64,000 bases of DNA from Acidiluteibacter sp963716125 (GTDB lineage Bacteria; Bacteroidota; Bacteroidia; Flavobacteriales_E; Vicingaceae), in contig OY970294.1 in NCBI GenBank assembly GCA_963716125.1, positions 2,046,001 to 2,110,000 of the forward strand. Reading direction: 5' to 3'. Both the position numbers and the translations under genes were made by a program. Positions within the stretch are counted from its first letter, which is position 1, and every line of letters begins with the position of its first letter. Of this stretch, positions 33,839 through 41,860 are shown piece by piece. The notes beneath the pieces were generated by a model. That model saw only the letters and a program-made list of their open reading frames with translations. It searched no databases and had not been told where the DNA came from.

Positions 33839-33991
33839 TTAGTGACATTCCACTATTTCTTTTTCTGAATCTATTTTTGGGCTAATGTATGGAATGCCTA
33901 AATTCATCCCTCTCAAAATAAATAATAATCCAATTGCAATTACGAAAACAAACATAAAAATATCCCCATCAAAGGGTTTAGAAGCTAACAT
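33839..33991 (-). CDS. Small membrane protein near the oxidase operon
   Basis: A 50-aa protein with one helix (FMFVFVIAIGLLFILRGM) and the tail NLGIPYISPKIDSEKEIVECH. The ordered tail with a terminal Cys-His looks conserved rather than random. It follows the cbb3-type oxidase genes in the same direction, 139 bp after the last one. Start ATG 33991. Function unknown. Confidence 0.5.
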   Translation of the reverse strand: MLASKPFDGDIFMFVFVIAIGLLFILRGMNLGIPYISPKIDSEKEIVECH

Positions 33992-34130
33992 TCTAAAACA
34001 TTTCAGGATATCCAAAATTGTATAGTAAACACACCTAAAATTTTCATCTTTTTTACCTCCGTTAAACTTCTAAAAAATTATAATAGCTGAAACGATAAAA
34101 ATAGAATCGTCCCATTTCTATGAAGTGTTA

Positions 34131-34535
34131 CTACATATTAAAATAAGTAAATAAATAATACAACATCCATCCTAAGAAAAGGATGATGATAATCCAGAGC
34201 CAATTAGGAATACTTTCGGGAGTTTCACTTCCTTCTATTATAAATTGTTTTTGGTTTCCTTTGTCGTAAGCGTTTATCATTAAAGGTATTTTACCATCAA
34301 CGACTTGGTTTTCTTTTAATCCGGAAATGGTAACATCAGGCCCATTTTTTACTATGAACTTAATCTCTTTAACTCCTTCTTTTTGATGCGTAGATTTACT
34401 TACAATTCTTAATTTGTGCTCACCATCAGTTAGTTTAGTTGTGTCTAATTCAAACTGAATGGGTGTTGATAATTCTGCTATTGGTTCTATTTCATCATCA
34501 ATGAAGAGTATCACCTTGCTATTATTTTCTGACAT
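34131..34535 (-). CDS. Membrane protein with beta-sandwich domain, oxidase-operon accessory
   Basis: A 134-aa protein: a beta-rich soluble part (IQFELDTTKLTDGEHKLRIVSKS...KFIVKNGPDVTISGL) then QFIIEGSETPESIPNWLWIIIILFLGWMLYYLFTYF, a C-terminal anchor. I recall this architecture in Bacteroidota cbb3-oxidase loci. It is the last gene of the four-gene operon, 1 bp after the previous one. It has no haem or copper motif; a structural role in the oxidase is inferred. Confidence 0.65.
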   Translation of the reverse strand: MSENNSKVILFIDDEIEPIAELSTPIQFELDTTKLTDGEHKLRIVSKSTHQKEGVKEIKFIVKNGPDVTISGLKENQVVDGKIPLMINAYDKGNQKQFIIEGSETPESIPNWLWIIIILFLGWMLYYLFTYFNM

Positions 34536-34536
34536 G

Positions 34537-34806
34537 CTAGTTTTCGGTATTGGTTAATATACTTCTTTTGATATGGTCTTTATTCTTTTCTCCTGGTTTA
34601 ACTAAGTATTTAATTGATAAATAAAGTGTTATCAATGTAAATAGGGTAATAATTGAAATATTTACCCAATCCCAATTACTATCAGGTCCAACACCATGAG
34701 TAAAACCTGCCGTAATCTTAGGTTGTCGCTTTTCGCAAAGTTCACAAGCCGATGAAAATTGGTAGGCTATCAAAAGTAAAAATGTAATCAAATATCTAAT
34801 TTTCAT
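34537..34806 (-). CDS. Small exported membrane protein with CxxC, oxidase-operon accessory
   Basis: An 89-aa protein: signal or first helix (LITFLLLIAYQFSSA), a short periplasmic loop with CELCEKRQPKITAGFTHGVGPD, then a second helix (VNISIITLFTLITLYLSIKYL) and a charged tail. CxxC suggests metal or thiol chemistry during oxidase assembly, by position only. It is located between the c-type cytochrome subunit and the beta-sandwich gene. Confidence 0.6.
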   Translation of the reverse strand: MKIRYLITFLLLIAYQFSSACELCEKRQPKITAGFTHGVGPDSNWDWVNISIITLFTLITLYLSIKYLVKPGEKNKDHIKRSILTNTEN

Positions 34807-34810
34807 ATCT

Positions 34811-35821
34811 TTATTTATCAGATGTTAGTTCAATAAAATCCATTATTTTTTTAACTTCTTCTACAGTTACCGTTTTTGCATCATTGCCCCAACTTGTTTT
34901 TTCATGATTGATGATGGCAGTTACTTCCTCAGAAGTTAATCCATTGTCTTTTCCTACAGCATTCATTACTGCATACTCAGGTCTAGCATCATATCCTTGC
35001 ATAATAATTGAAACATACAATTCCAAATCGTCTCCTAAAACTACTTTACTTCCAACTAATGGTGGAAAAGCTCCTTGTAATCCTTCGCCATTTGCTTGAT
35101 GACAACTTTGACAGTTGGTAGCATATAGTGCTTTGCCATCTAATGTTCCAATTTGTTCACCTTTAGAACTAGCTTTCTTCGGTCTTTTATACAAAAAATC
35201 AGGAATAGCACTTTCATCTACTAAGTCGGTTTGTTTTAAACTTTGTAAATAAGCCACTAATTGAAGCACTTCTTGAGAAGCCACCACTTTTCCTTCTTCC
35301 TCCTTTCTGTATTTTTTTGGAACTACAACTTCTACATCACCTTCCATTACAGAATCTTTTACTTCAAATAACCAAGGATAAGCTGGCATAATAGATGCTT
35401 CAACCACCGCTCTCGGTTGATATAAATGCAATAAATTCCAAGCTATACTAGGCTGACGAATACCTATGTTAGTTAGGTCAGGGCCTGTTCTTTCCGTTCC
35501 CATTAATGTAGCCGTATTTCTCCAAAAGTCGGTTCGTTCTATTCTTGCATAATCGGCAGCTATTCCCGGTCTTTTACCCCAAACTTTATCCATTTCTACA
35601 TTTCTAACTTGCTGCGTATGGCAAGCCACGCAACCCTGTGAAATATAAATCTTTTTACCTGACATTTCCATTTCAGTCAATGGTTTAGAGTTGGGCAATG
35701 GAGCATTATTATTTTGATTATCAAAAGCAGGTTTAATGACCACAATTAATGATAATCCTACAAACAGCAGTAAAGCTGTTGTAAAAAGTCTTTTATGATT
35801 ATCGAAAAAATTCATATTCAA
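34811..35821 (-). CDS. cbb3-type oxidase dihaem cytochrome c subunit (CcoO-CcoP-like fusion)
   Basis: A 336-aa protein: N-terminal anchor (LFTTALLLFVGLSLIVVI), a CcoO-like monohaem domain with CVACHTQQVRN (about 63-73) and YARIERTDFWRNTATLMGTERTGPDLTNIG, and a second cytochrome c domain with CQSCHQANGEGLQGAFPPL (about 238-256). Met ligands are likely in MPAYPW and a later Met. It passes electrons from the quinol-cytochrome chain to CcoN. Only two haem sites are seen, so it fuses CcoO to one CcoP-type domain. Confidence 0.88.
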   Translation of the reverse strand: MNMNFFDNHKRLFTTALLLFVGLSLIVVIKPAFDNQNNNAPLPNSKPLTEMEMSGKKIYISQGCVACHTQQVRNVEMDKVWGKRPGIAADYARIERTDFWRNTATLMGTERTGPDLTNIGIRQPSIAWNLLHLYQPRAVVEASIMPAYPWLFEVKDSVMEGDVEVVVPKKYRKEEEGKVVASQEVLQLVAYLQSLKQTDLVDESAIPDFLYKRPKKASSKGEQIGTLDGKALYATNCQSCHQANGEGLQGAFPPLVGSKVVLGDDLELYVSIIMQGYDARPEYAVMNAVGKDNGLTSEEVTAIINHEKTSWGNDAKTVTVEEVKKIMDFIELTSDK

Positions 35822-35827
35822 ATAGTT

Positions 35828-37576
35828 TTAGTGATTGGTTTTGGTTTTTTCAAATTCATCTCTCGCTTGTAAATATTCAATTGGAGAAGAAGGAACTTTA
35901 ATTTCTTCCTTTTTAAAAACCATTACGTAAAAATTATAGGCAAACAAAATATGTGAAATCCACATTAAACTACCTCCAATTGCACGCCATAGCCAATAAG
36001 GAGCCATCATAATTACACTGTCAATAAATGGTTGTGAATCCATCCACATCAAACCTCTTAATGAAGATCCTATCATTAATGGAACGGTGTAAAACATCAA
36101 ACCTATTAGAGCTAACCAAAAGTGTGCTCCCACAGTACTTTGGGGTGGTTCTTTACCTGTCAACCTTGGAACTATAGTGTAGATAAATGCCCAAAGCATA
36201 AATGCAATAATACCATACATAGTAAGATGCGAATGAGCTACTGTGAAATCAGTAAAATGCCACAGTAAATTAGTGTATCTAAATGCTTCTGCAGTTCCTT
36301 GAAGTGAGCCGGTAAAGTAAAATATAATACCAATAATATAAAATGGAAGGGTATAACTTCCTGATACCTTATGCCATGAGCCTTTAAAGGTCATTAAAAA
36401 GTTAGTAGTACCTGCAACTACCGGTATTATCATTCCCATACTTCCTACTATGGCTACTGTTTGCAACCACCAAGGAATAGCACTAAAAATAAAGTGATGC
36501 GTTCCTATTAAAGTGTAAAAAATAATCTGTGCCCAAAATGCTAATATTCCTAAACTATATGAATAAATAGGTTTGTTAAGTTGCTGTGGTAGATAATAAT
36601 ACATTAAACCTAGAGAAAATAGCATAAACCACATTCCAACACCTTGATGCATATAATATCCTTGGGCTATGGTTTCTCCTAATCCACTTTGCCAAGATGG
36701 CCAATAGGCTACAATTGCAATAACTATCACGAACATTAAAGAGGCAATTATATACCAATTGGAAACATATATTTCTTTAGTTGTTCTTCGAGCAATCGTT
36801 TTTAAATAGTTTATTAAGGTAAGAATAACGCCTATACCAAATAATGCCATAATGGGCCAAATATATTCTCTATATTCACCTCCTCCATTGTTGATTCCTG
36901 CCATTAATGAAAGCGTACCTATAACTACCGTAGCATTGACTAAAATTAATGTCCAATAACCTAATTTTATACTGTATAAAGGAACGTTGCTCACTCTTGG
37001 AACAACATAATAACCTAAACCAAGCATACCTAACGATGACCAACCCCAAAAAACGGCATTAGTGTGAACAGGTCTCAACCTACCAAAACTCAACCAACTC
37101 AAATGATCCACATCGGGAGCCACAAATTTTATTCCTAGGTATTCACCTACAGAGGTGCCAAATAGTAACCAAATTGTAGCAGTTCCTAAAAACCAAAGAA
37201 TCAACTTTGTAAGTTTAGGGTCAACTGTTGGTCTAGAAATACTTTTCTTCTTCTTTTCTAAAAATCTGAGCTCTTCTGCTTTTTGTACATTGTCAATTAA
37301 GCCTTTTTTGTCTCTAGGTTTTAAATCGCCTGACAATTCATTGTTTTTAAGACTAAACTCTAATTCTTCTTTCCTTTCGATTAATACCTTTATTTCCTCC
37401 TCACTTAATGCTTTTACTTTTTCTTGAAATTCATGAGTTTGGGTTTTAATAGAATGATCTTTTAAAACTCCTTTTGCTTGTGAATAAGCAATTAAAGCAC
37501 CCACAATAATGGGTACCAAAATCAATGCTATCGTAATGAGGATGCCTGATTCACTAAAAATACTATTTATTATCAT
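35828..37576 (-). CDS. ccoN: cbb3-type cytochrome c oxidase catalytic subunit I
   Basis: A 582-aa haem-copper oxidase subunit. Residues 1-30 form a membrane helix, followed by a charged coiled region (about 40-125, KVKALSEEEIKVLIERKEELEF) not found in proteobacterial CcoN; I infer it replaces CcoS/CcoQ-type parts. The catalytic core has HTNAVFWGW, HQGVGMWFM, GTHHFIFSAIP and HFTDFTVAHSHLTMYG, carrying haem b, haem b3 and CuB ligands. It is first of the leftward operon, and its promoter faces the FNR-like gene. Confidence 0.9.
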   Translation of the reverse strand: MIINSIFSESGILITIALILVPIIVGALIAYSQAKGVLKDHSIKTQTHEFQEKVKALSEEEIKVLIERKEELEFSLKNNELSGDLKPRDKKGLIDNVQKAEELRFLEKKKKSISRPTVDPKLTKLILWFLGTATIWLLFGTSVGEYLGIKFVAPDVDHLSWLSFGRLRPVHTNAVFWGWSSLGMLGLGYYVVPRVSNVPLYSIKLGYWTLILVNATVVIGTLSLMAGINNGGGEYREYIWPIMALFGIGVILTLINYLKTIARRTTKEIYVSNWYIIASLMFVIVIAIVAYWPSWQSGLGETIAQGYYMHQGVGMWFMLFSLGLMYYYLPQQLNKPIYSYSLGILAFWAQIIFYTLIGTHHFIFSAIPWWLQTVAIVGSMGMIIPVVAGTTNFLMTFKGSWHKVSGSYTLPFYIIGIIFYFTGSLQGTAEAFRYTNLLWHFTDFTVAHSHLTMYGIIAFMLWAFIYTIVPRLTGKEPPQSTVGAHFWLALIGLMFYTVPLMIGSSLRGLMWMDSQPFIDSVIMMAPYWLWRAIGGSLMWISHILFAYNFYVMVFKKEEIKVPSSPIEYLQARDEFEKTKTNH

Positions 37577-37593
37577 TTATTAAGTGTATTAGT

Positions 37594-37808
37594 GGACAAA
37601 AATGTCCATTATTGTTTCAAATTTTTTTCTAATTATTATTAAAAGTGAAAGCCTTCTTTTTCGTTATTTAACTTCTTTCTCTCGATCACTTTTAGTATTG
37701 TTTTTGAATTTAATTTATCCACTTCGATTTTCACAGGATTTTAAATCTATCTATTTAAAAATACAAAGTTAAATAACAATTTAATAATGGACAATAATGT
37801 CCGTTATT
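37594..37808. promoter_or_regulatory. Twin TGGACA-N4-TGTCC palindromes and promoter upstream of the oxidase operon
   Basis: GTGGACA-AAAA-TGTCCAT at 37592-37609 and AATGGACA-ATAA-TGTCCGTT at 37786-37805 share the same half-site and 4-bp spacer, the geometry of Crp/Fnr-type sites. A minus-strand -7 box TAACTTTG (37771-37764) lies 20 bp from an ATTG (-33) inside the second palindrome. The first is 18 bp upstream of the ccoN ATG, within the leader. Confidence 0.55.
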
Positions 37809-38031
37809 ATTTTTTTCAATTTGATCATTTACATTCTACCATGTCATACTCCAAAATGTAAGAATCTTTTCAAATTACATACAAGTTAAATGGTTCTAAA
37901 CTTAATAACTTTCAAAAAATCCAACCATGCAATAACTAATTGTGAAGTACAATTGGCTGTTGGGTAAGGATTTTACTTACAACATTACATTAAAGTATGA
38001 CAGTGCGCAAATTTCTTTTTTTTATTCTCTT

Positions 38032-38056
38032 TAAAGTATGATATTTGTCATACTTT
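38032..38056. promoter_or_regulatory. Candidate autoregulatory operator of the Crp/Fnr-type gene
   Basis: A perfect inverted repeat AAAGTATGA-N6-TCATACTTT ends 5 bp before the start codon. The half-site TAAAGTATGACA is repeated at 37991-38002, 41 bp upstream in direct orientation. It is distinct from the TGGACA palindromes near ccoN. Confidence 0.55.
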
Positions 38057-38061
38057 GAATT

Positions 38062-38769
38062 ATGAGTAAGAAATTAGATATACCAAGTTGTGATAAGTGT
38101 GGTGCGAGGCAAAAATCTGTCTTTTGCAACTTAAATCGTGAACAATTGATTGAATTAGATCAAGAAAAAGCATGCGATTTTTATTCCAAGGGAGAAGCTA
38201 TATTTAAAGAAGGTACTTATGCAAAAGGCCTCTTTTGTGTCAATAAAGGAAAAGTTAAACTAAGCAGAATGGGTTCTTTAGGTAAAGAACAAATTGTTAG
38301 ATTTGCTACACAAGGCGATATTTTAGGCTATAATTCTATGTTGAGCAAGCGCAAGTTAAGCGCTACTGCAATAGCCTTGGAAGATTCTGCAATTTGCTTT
38401 GTACCCTCCCACCAATTTTTTGCTTTGATAAAATCAGATCCAAACTTTAGTCTTAAACTACTAGAATTAACTGCTAAGAATTGGGACAATGCTTCTCGAT
38501 TAATAACTGATATGGCACAAAAAACTACCAAACAACGCTTGGCGGAAATGCTACTTTGGTTGAAAGAAACATTTGGATTAGATGAAGAAAACTGCATAGA
38601 TGTAAAGCTAAGTAGAGAAGAAATAGCCAATATGGTGGGCACTGCCACGGAATCAGTTATTCGATTACTTGCTGAATTTAAATCAAAGAAACTGATAGGT
38701 TTAGAAGGTAAAAAAATTAAATTGTTAGACATTCACGGATTGGTGGTATTGGCAGATTTAATAGATTAA
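38062..38769 (+). CDS. FNR-like Crp-family regulator with candidate iron-sulfur cysteines
   Basis: A 235-aa protein. An N-terminal cluster Cys10-x2-Cys13-x8-Cys22 (PSCDKCGARQKSVFCNL) plus Cys112 in DSAICFVP matches the four-Cys layout of oxygen-sensing FNR, although spacing differs slightly. The cyclic-nucleotide-like beta roll spans about 35-125, and the helix-turn-helix is at LSREEIANMVGTATESVIRLLAEFKSKKLI (about 188-217). It is divergent from the cbb3-type oxidase operon across 485 bp, so oxygen control of that operon is the natural inference. Confidence 0.85.
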   Translation: MSKKLDIPSCDKCGARQKSVFCNLNREQLIELDQEKACDFYSKGEAIFKEGTYAKGLFCVNKGKVKLSRMGSLGKEQIVRFATQGDILGYNSMLSKRKLSATAIALEDSAICFVPSHQFFALIKSDPNFSLKLLELTAKNWDNASRLITDMAQKTTKQRLAEMLLWLKETFGLDEENCIDVKLSREEIANMVGTATESVIRLLAEFKSKKLIGLEGKKIKLLDIHGLVVLADLID

Positions 38770-39059
38770 TCTTCTAAACGATTTAATTTTTGTTTCATTT
38801 CAAAAATTTCTAATTGTAAATCTTCAATTTTATCCAATAAATTAAAAACTGTATCAATTCCTTCTATATTGATATGAAGCTCTTTATTTAATCGAATCAT
38901 CTTTTCTAAACTTTTTATTTTATCTGTATGAATACATTGTGAATGTTCTATAGTAACGATTTCGAGCATTCCTATCTCATTTAATTGATTAAAGAATGAA
39001 ATTTCAATTTCATAATGATCACACAAAGAATTTATGGCAATATAGTTGGTTGATTTCAT
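38766..39059 (-). CDS. CbpM-like chaperone modulator
   Basis: A 97-aa MerR-like helical protein (YIAINSLCDHYEIEISFFNQLNEIGMLEIV..., then a C-terminal coiled coil DKIEDLQLEIFEMKQKLNRLED). In this position, after a CbpA-type DnaJ, such proteins inhibit the J-protein. It overlaps the J-protein stop by 4 bp and its own stop overlaps that of the convergent regulator gene. Confidence 0.75.
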   Translation of the reverse strand: MKSTNYIAINSLCDHYEIEISFFNQLNEIGMLEIVTIEHSQCIHTDKIKSLEKMIRLNKELHINIEGIDTVFNLLDKIEDLQLEIFEMKQKLNRLED

Positions 39060-39949
39060 GATTTCTTGATGTTTTTAAGTTCTTGAAATAATTCTTTTTC
39101 TTTTGCAGTTAGATTAGATGGAATTTCAATAGAATAAGTGATGTATAAATCACCAAACTGTCCTTCTTTTTTATAAACAGGGAAACCTTTTCCTTTCAAT
39201 TTTACCTTCGTTCCATTAGGTGTTTCAGCTTTCACTTTCAGTTTTACTTTTCCATCAAATGTTTTAACAGTAATATCGCCACCTAAAATGGAGGTGTATA
39301 AATCTAAATGAACCGTTGTAAATAAATTATCATTTTCCCTCTGAAAAGCAGTATTGTTAACGATAGAAAACTGAATAATTAAATCTCCTTTAGGCCCACC
39401 ATTTCTTCCTTCACCACCTTGATTGGGTATTTTAATTATTTGACCATCTTTAACTCCGGCGGGAATGGTTAAACGAATATTTTTGCCATTTACAGTTAGT
39501 GTACGTTGATGATTTTCATAAAGATCAGTTAAGTTTAATTGTAATTCAGCATTGTAGTCTTGTCCTCTATATTTTACATTAGATTGAGATGAACCCCTAA
39601 AACCACCTCCAAACATCGATTCAAAAAAATCGGAATACTGACTACCTTCTGAATAATTAGCTTGACTTTGCTGACTACTACTTCTTTGCTGCTGCTGTTG
39701 ATTTGCTTTTTCATAAGCTTCAGCATTTTTCCATTCCTTACCGTGTTGGTCGTATTTTTTTCTACTTTCAGAATTACTTAATACTTCATTTGCCTCATTT
39801 ATTTCTTTAAATTTAACTTCAGCAGATGCATCATTAGGATTCAAATCTGGATGATATTTGCGCGCTAATTTTCGATATGCTTTTTTAATATCACCCTCAG
39901 AGGCGTTCTTGCTAATTCCTAAAACTTTGTAGTAGTCTATAAATGGCAT
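39056..39949 (-). CDS. cbpA: CbpA-type DnaJ co-chaperone
   Basis: A 297-aa class B J-protein. The J domain (1-70) contains HPD at 33-35 (KYHPDLNPND). A Gln/Ser-rich linker (QQQQQRSSSQQSQ) and a Gly/Phe stretch (FESMFGGGFRG) follow, then two C-terminal substrate-binding domains (LTIPAGVKDGQIIKIPNQGGEG, GDLYITYSIEIPSNLT). No zinc fingers, so it is CbpA- rather than DnaJ-like. It stimulates DnaK. Confidence 0.9.
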   Translation of the reverse strand: MPFIDYYKVLGISKNASEGDIKKAYRKLARKYHPDLNPNDASAEVKFKEINEANEVLSNSESRKKYDQHGKEWKNAEAYEKANQQQQQRSSSQQSQANYSEGSQYSDFFESMFGGGFRGSSQSNVKYRGQDYNAELQLNLTDLYENHQRTLTVNGKNIRLTIPAGVKDGQIIKIPNQGGEGRNGGPKGDLIIQFSIVNNTAFQRENDNLFTTVHLDLYTSILGGDITVKTFDGKVKLKVKAETPNGTKVKLKGKGFPVYKKEGQFGDLYITYSIEIPSNLTAKEKELFQELKNIKKS

Positions 39950-40066
39950 TTTTTAAAAATAGGTGTATAAAATGATATAGAATGAACGATCAAATTTAAT
40001 TATTTTTATATTGAATTTTGGAAATTATAGAGATAATTAGAAATCAAAAAAATACATTAATTTAGC

Positions 40067-40405
40067 ATGATGAATTTGAAGGAAACTTTAAGCGTTAAAA
40101 TGGATGAATTTTTACAAATATGTCTTGCATATAATGTAAAGAAGATCCATGCATTCGGTTCATCAATAAACGAAAAGTTTAATGAAGAATCTAGTGATAT
40201 TGATTTATTGATTGAAATGGAAGATCAAGATCCTTTAAAACGCGGTGAGAATTTAATCGATATTTGGGATAAATTAGAACTTTTTTTTCAAAGAAAAGTT
40301 GATTTATTATCTGAATCGTCAATTAAAAATCCAATTCTTAGAAAAAGTATAGATGCTACTAAAGTATTAGTTTATGATCGAAAAAAGCAAAAAGTATTTA
40401 TCTGA
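40067..40405 (+). CDS. MNT-type minimal nucleotidyltransferase
   Basis: A 112-aa protein with the nucleotidyltransferase signature FGSSINEKFNEESSDIDLLIEM (GSx...DxD; about 31-52), and a possible third Asp in KVDLLSES. Such proteins are usually the antitoxin half of HEPN-MNT pairs, AMPylating the HEPN toxin. No HEPN gene follows: the next 116 bp hold no credible frame. It is therefore an orphan or remnant. Confidence 0.75.
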   Translation: MMNLKETLSVKMDEFLQICLAYNVKKIHAFGSSINEKFNEESSDIDLLIEMEDQDPLKRGENLIDIWDKLELFFQRKVDLLSESSIKNPILRKSIDATKVLVYDRKKQKVFI

Positions 40406-40902
40406 TCAAAAGTATTGAGAATGGATTGGGTTCATAATCTTTTATATCACATCTATTTGCAGAATAGAAGAGGGTATAAGTATCATTTTAATTTGTTCTT
40501 TATAATAGCAATCCTTACATATCAATCAAAAAATCCCTTTATCTCTTTTTTTAAGTTATCCCATTGATCTTTATCTCCACTTATAATTTGTCCAACCTCT
40601 TTAATTTTGGAAGTTCCAAAACCAATTACTTCGTCCAATCCAATATGAGAGGGTAAAGATAATTCTCCACTATTAACTACTGCATCAATGATAAAAGGTT
40701 TAGTACTGTGTTTTGCTTTTACAATAGCTATTTCAATGTCTTTTGCATGTTCAACTCTAATACCATCACCACCGCATAGCTTTGCGTATTCTGCAAAATT
40801 TACATTGTCCTGTTTTAATGCATCTAAAGCAGGACTTAATCCTACTTCTTCCATTTCTAGTTTCACAAAACTCAATTGGGAATTGTTGAGAATTAAAATC
40901 TT

Positions 40903-41860
40903 TTGAGTTACACACTTAGCGTCTGTTTTATTTGATAGTGATAAATTGGTTTGCTTTGGACCATTCTGTTGATTGTTTTATGAAAAATATTGGTTTTAAA
41001 TTGTGAGCGGTTAATCCTAAAGCAAAATTCATCAAAATATGCTTGTATATGCCATTTACTTACATGAGTTGGTATTGCTCTGAGCCATGATTTAACTTGC
41101 ATAATTATAATGTGTAATTCTTTGAAATTTGCTCCATTATTACTTTGGATTTGTTCAATATTATACTTTTCTTTTAAAGGTTCATAACCTCTCCATTTAT
41201 CTGTTACTATTTTAGCAGAAGTACTAATATGTTCTTCAAAAATTGGAGTCAATGATTTTGCAGAATAATCAGGAATTGATTGAATATATACTCTCTTTAT
41301 TTTGTTGTTATCAGTTAATTCAACTGCAATTACAGCTTTTTTCTTTTTCGTATCATAACTTCTTCCTTGTTTCCCTTCTTCTTTTCCTCCTACAGTAAAC
41401 TCATCCACATGAATTATTTTATCTAAAGGGTATTTTTGGCTACTTTTCATTGATTTTCGTACTTTTTGCATAAAATACCATGCTGTTCCTTGGCGAATAC
41501 TAAATCGTTTACCCATTTGTATACTTGAAACACTTTTACTACTTGTACTCATTTCAAATACAACACAAAATGCTTTTTGTAACCCAAATTTAACTTTGTG
41601 AAAAAGCGTGTTGGCTGTGGCACTTTCTACATGATTACATGCATAACAATGATAATTATAACCTGCTTTTTCACAACCTTTTGTATGTCCGCATTTACTA
41701 CAAGTAAATCCATCCTGCCATTTTATTTTAGCCAAATAGGCTTTACAAGCTTCATCATTTGGAAGTTCTTTTATAAAGTTTAGGATATCTTGTCCTTTGA
41801 ATTGTTCCATAATCGCAATTTTAAAGGGATAAACATACAGAAATTAAATGACTAACTCAA
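40903..41860 (-). mobile_element. IS1595-type insertion sequence, element B copy 1
   Basis: 958 bp. Terminal inverted repeats TTGAGTTA / TAACTCAA. Target duplication AAAATCTT (40895-40902 and 41861-41868). A near-identical copy lies at 54183. It is inserted in the thiamine-diphosphate enzyme gene between Lys-Ile codons of the cofactor domain. Confidence 0.93.
40908..41810 (-). CDS. IS1595-family transposase (element B)
   Basis: A 300-aa transposase with an N-terminal zinc ribbon (CSKCGHTKGCEKAGYNYHCYACNH, about 36-60), a helix-turn-helix (SVSSIQMGKRFSIRQGTAWYFMQKVR) and an ISXO2-like DDE domain with IIHVDEFTVGGKEEGKQGR, KIVTDKWRGYEPL and a terminal YFDEFCFRINRS holding the last acidic residue. 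Intact. It differs from the copy at 54188 by at least one residue (Gln versus Glu in MVQSKP). Confidence 0.9.
   Translation of the reverse strand: MEQFKGQDILNFIKELPNDEACKAYLAKIKWQDGFTCSKCGHTKGCEKAGYNYHCYACNHVESATANTLFHKVKFGLQKAFCVVFEMSTSSKSVSSIQMGKRFSIRQGTAWYFMQKVRKSMKSSQKYPLDKIIHVDEFTVGGKEEGKQGRSYDTKKKKAVIAVELTDNNKIKRVYIQSIPDYSAKSLTPIFEEHISTSAKIVTDKWRGYEPLKEKYNIEQIQSNNGANFKELHIIIMQVKSWLRAIPTHVSKWHIQAYFDEFCFRINRSQFKTNIFHKTINRMVQSKPIYHYQIKQTLSV

Noticed and set aside
40406..40521. Short rightward frame after the MNT gene (MDWVHNLLYHIY...)
   Set aside because: It has no recognisable HEPN motif (Rx4-6H) and runs into the pseudogene; too little to support a gene.
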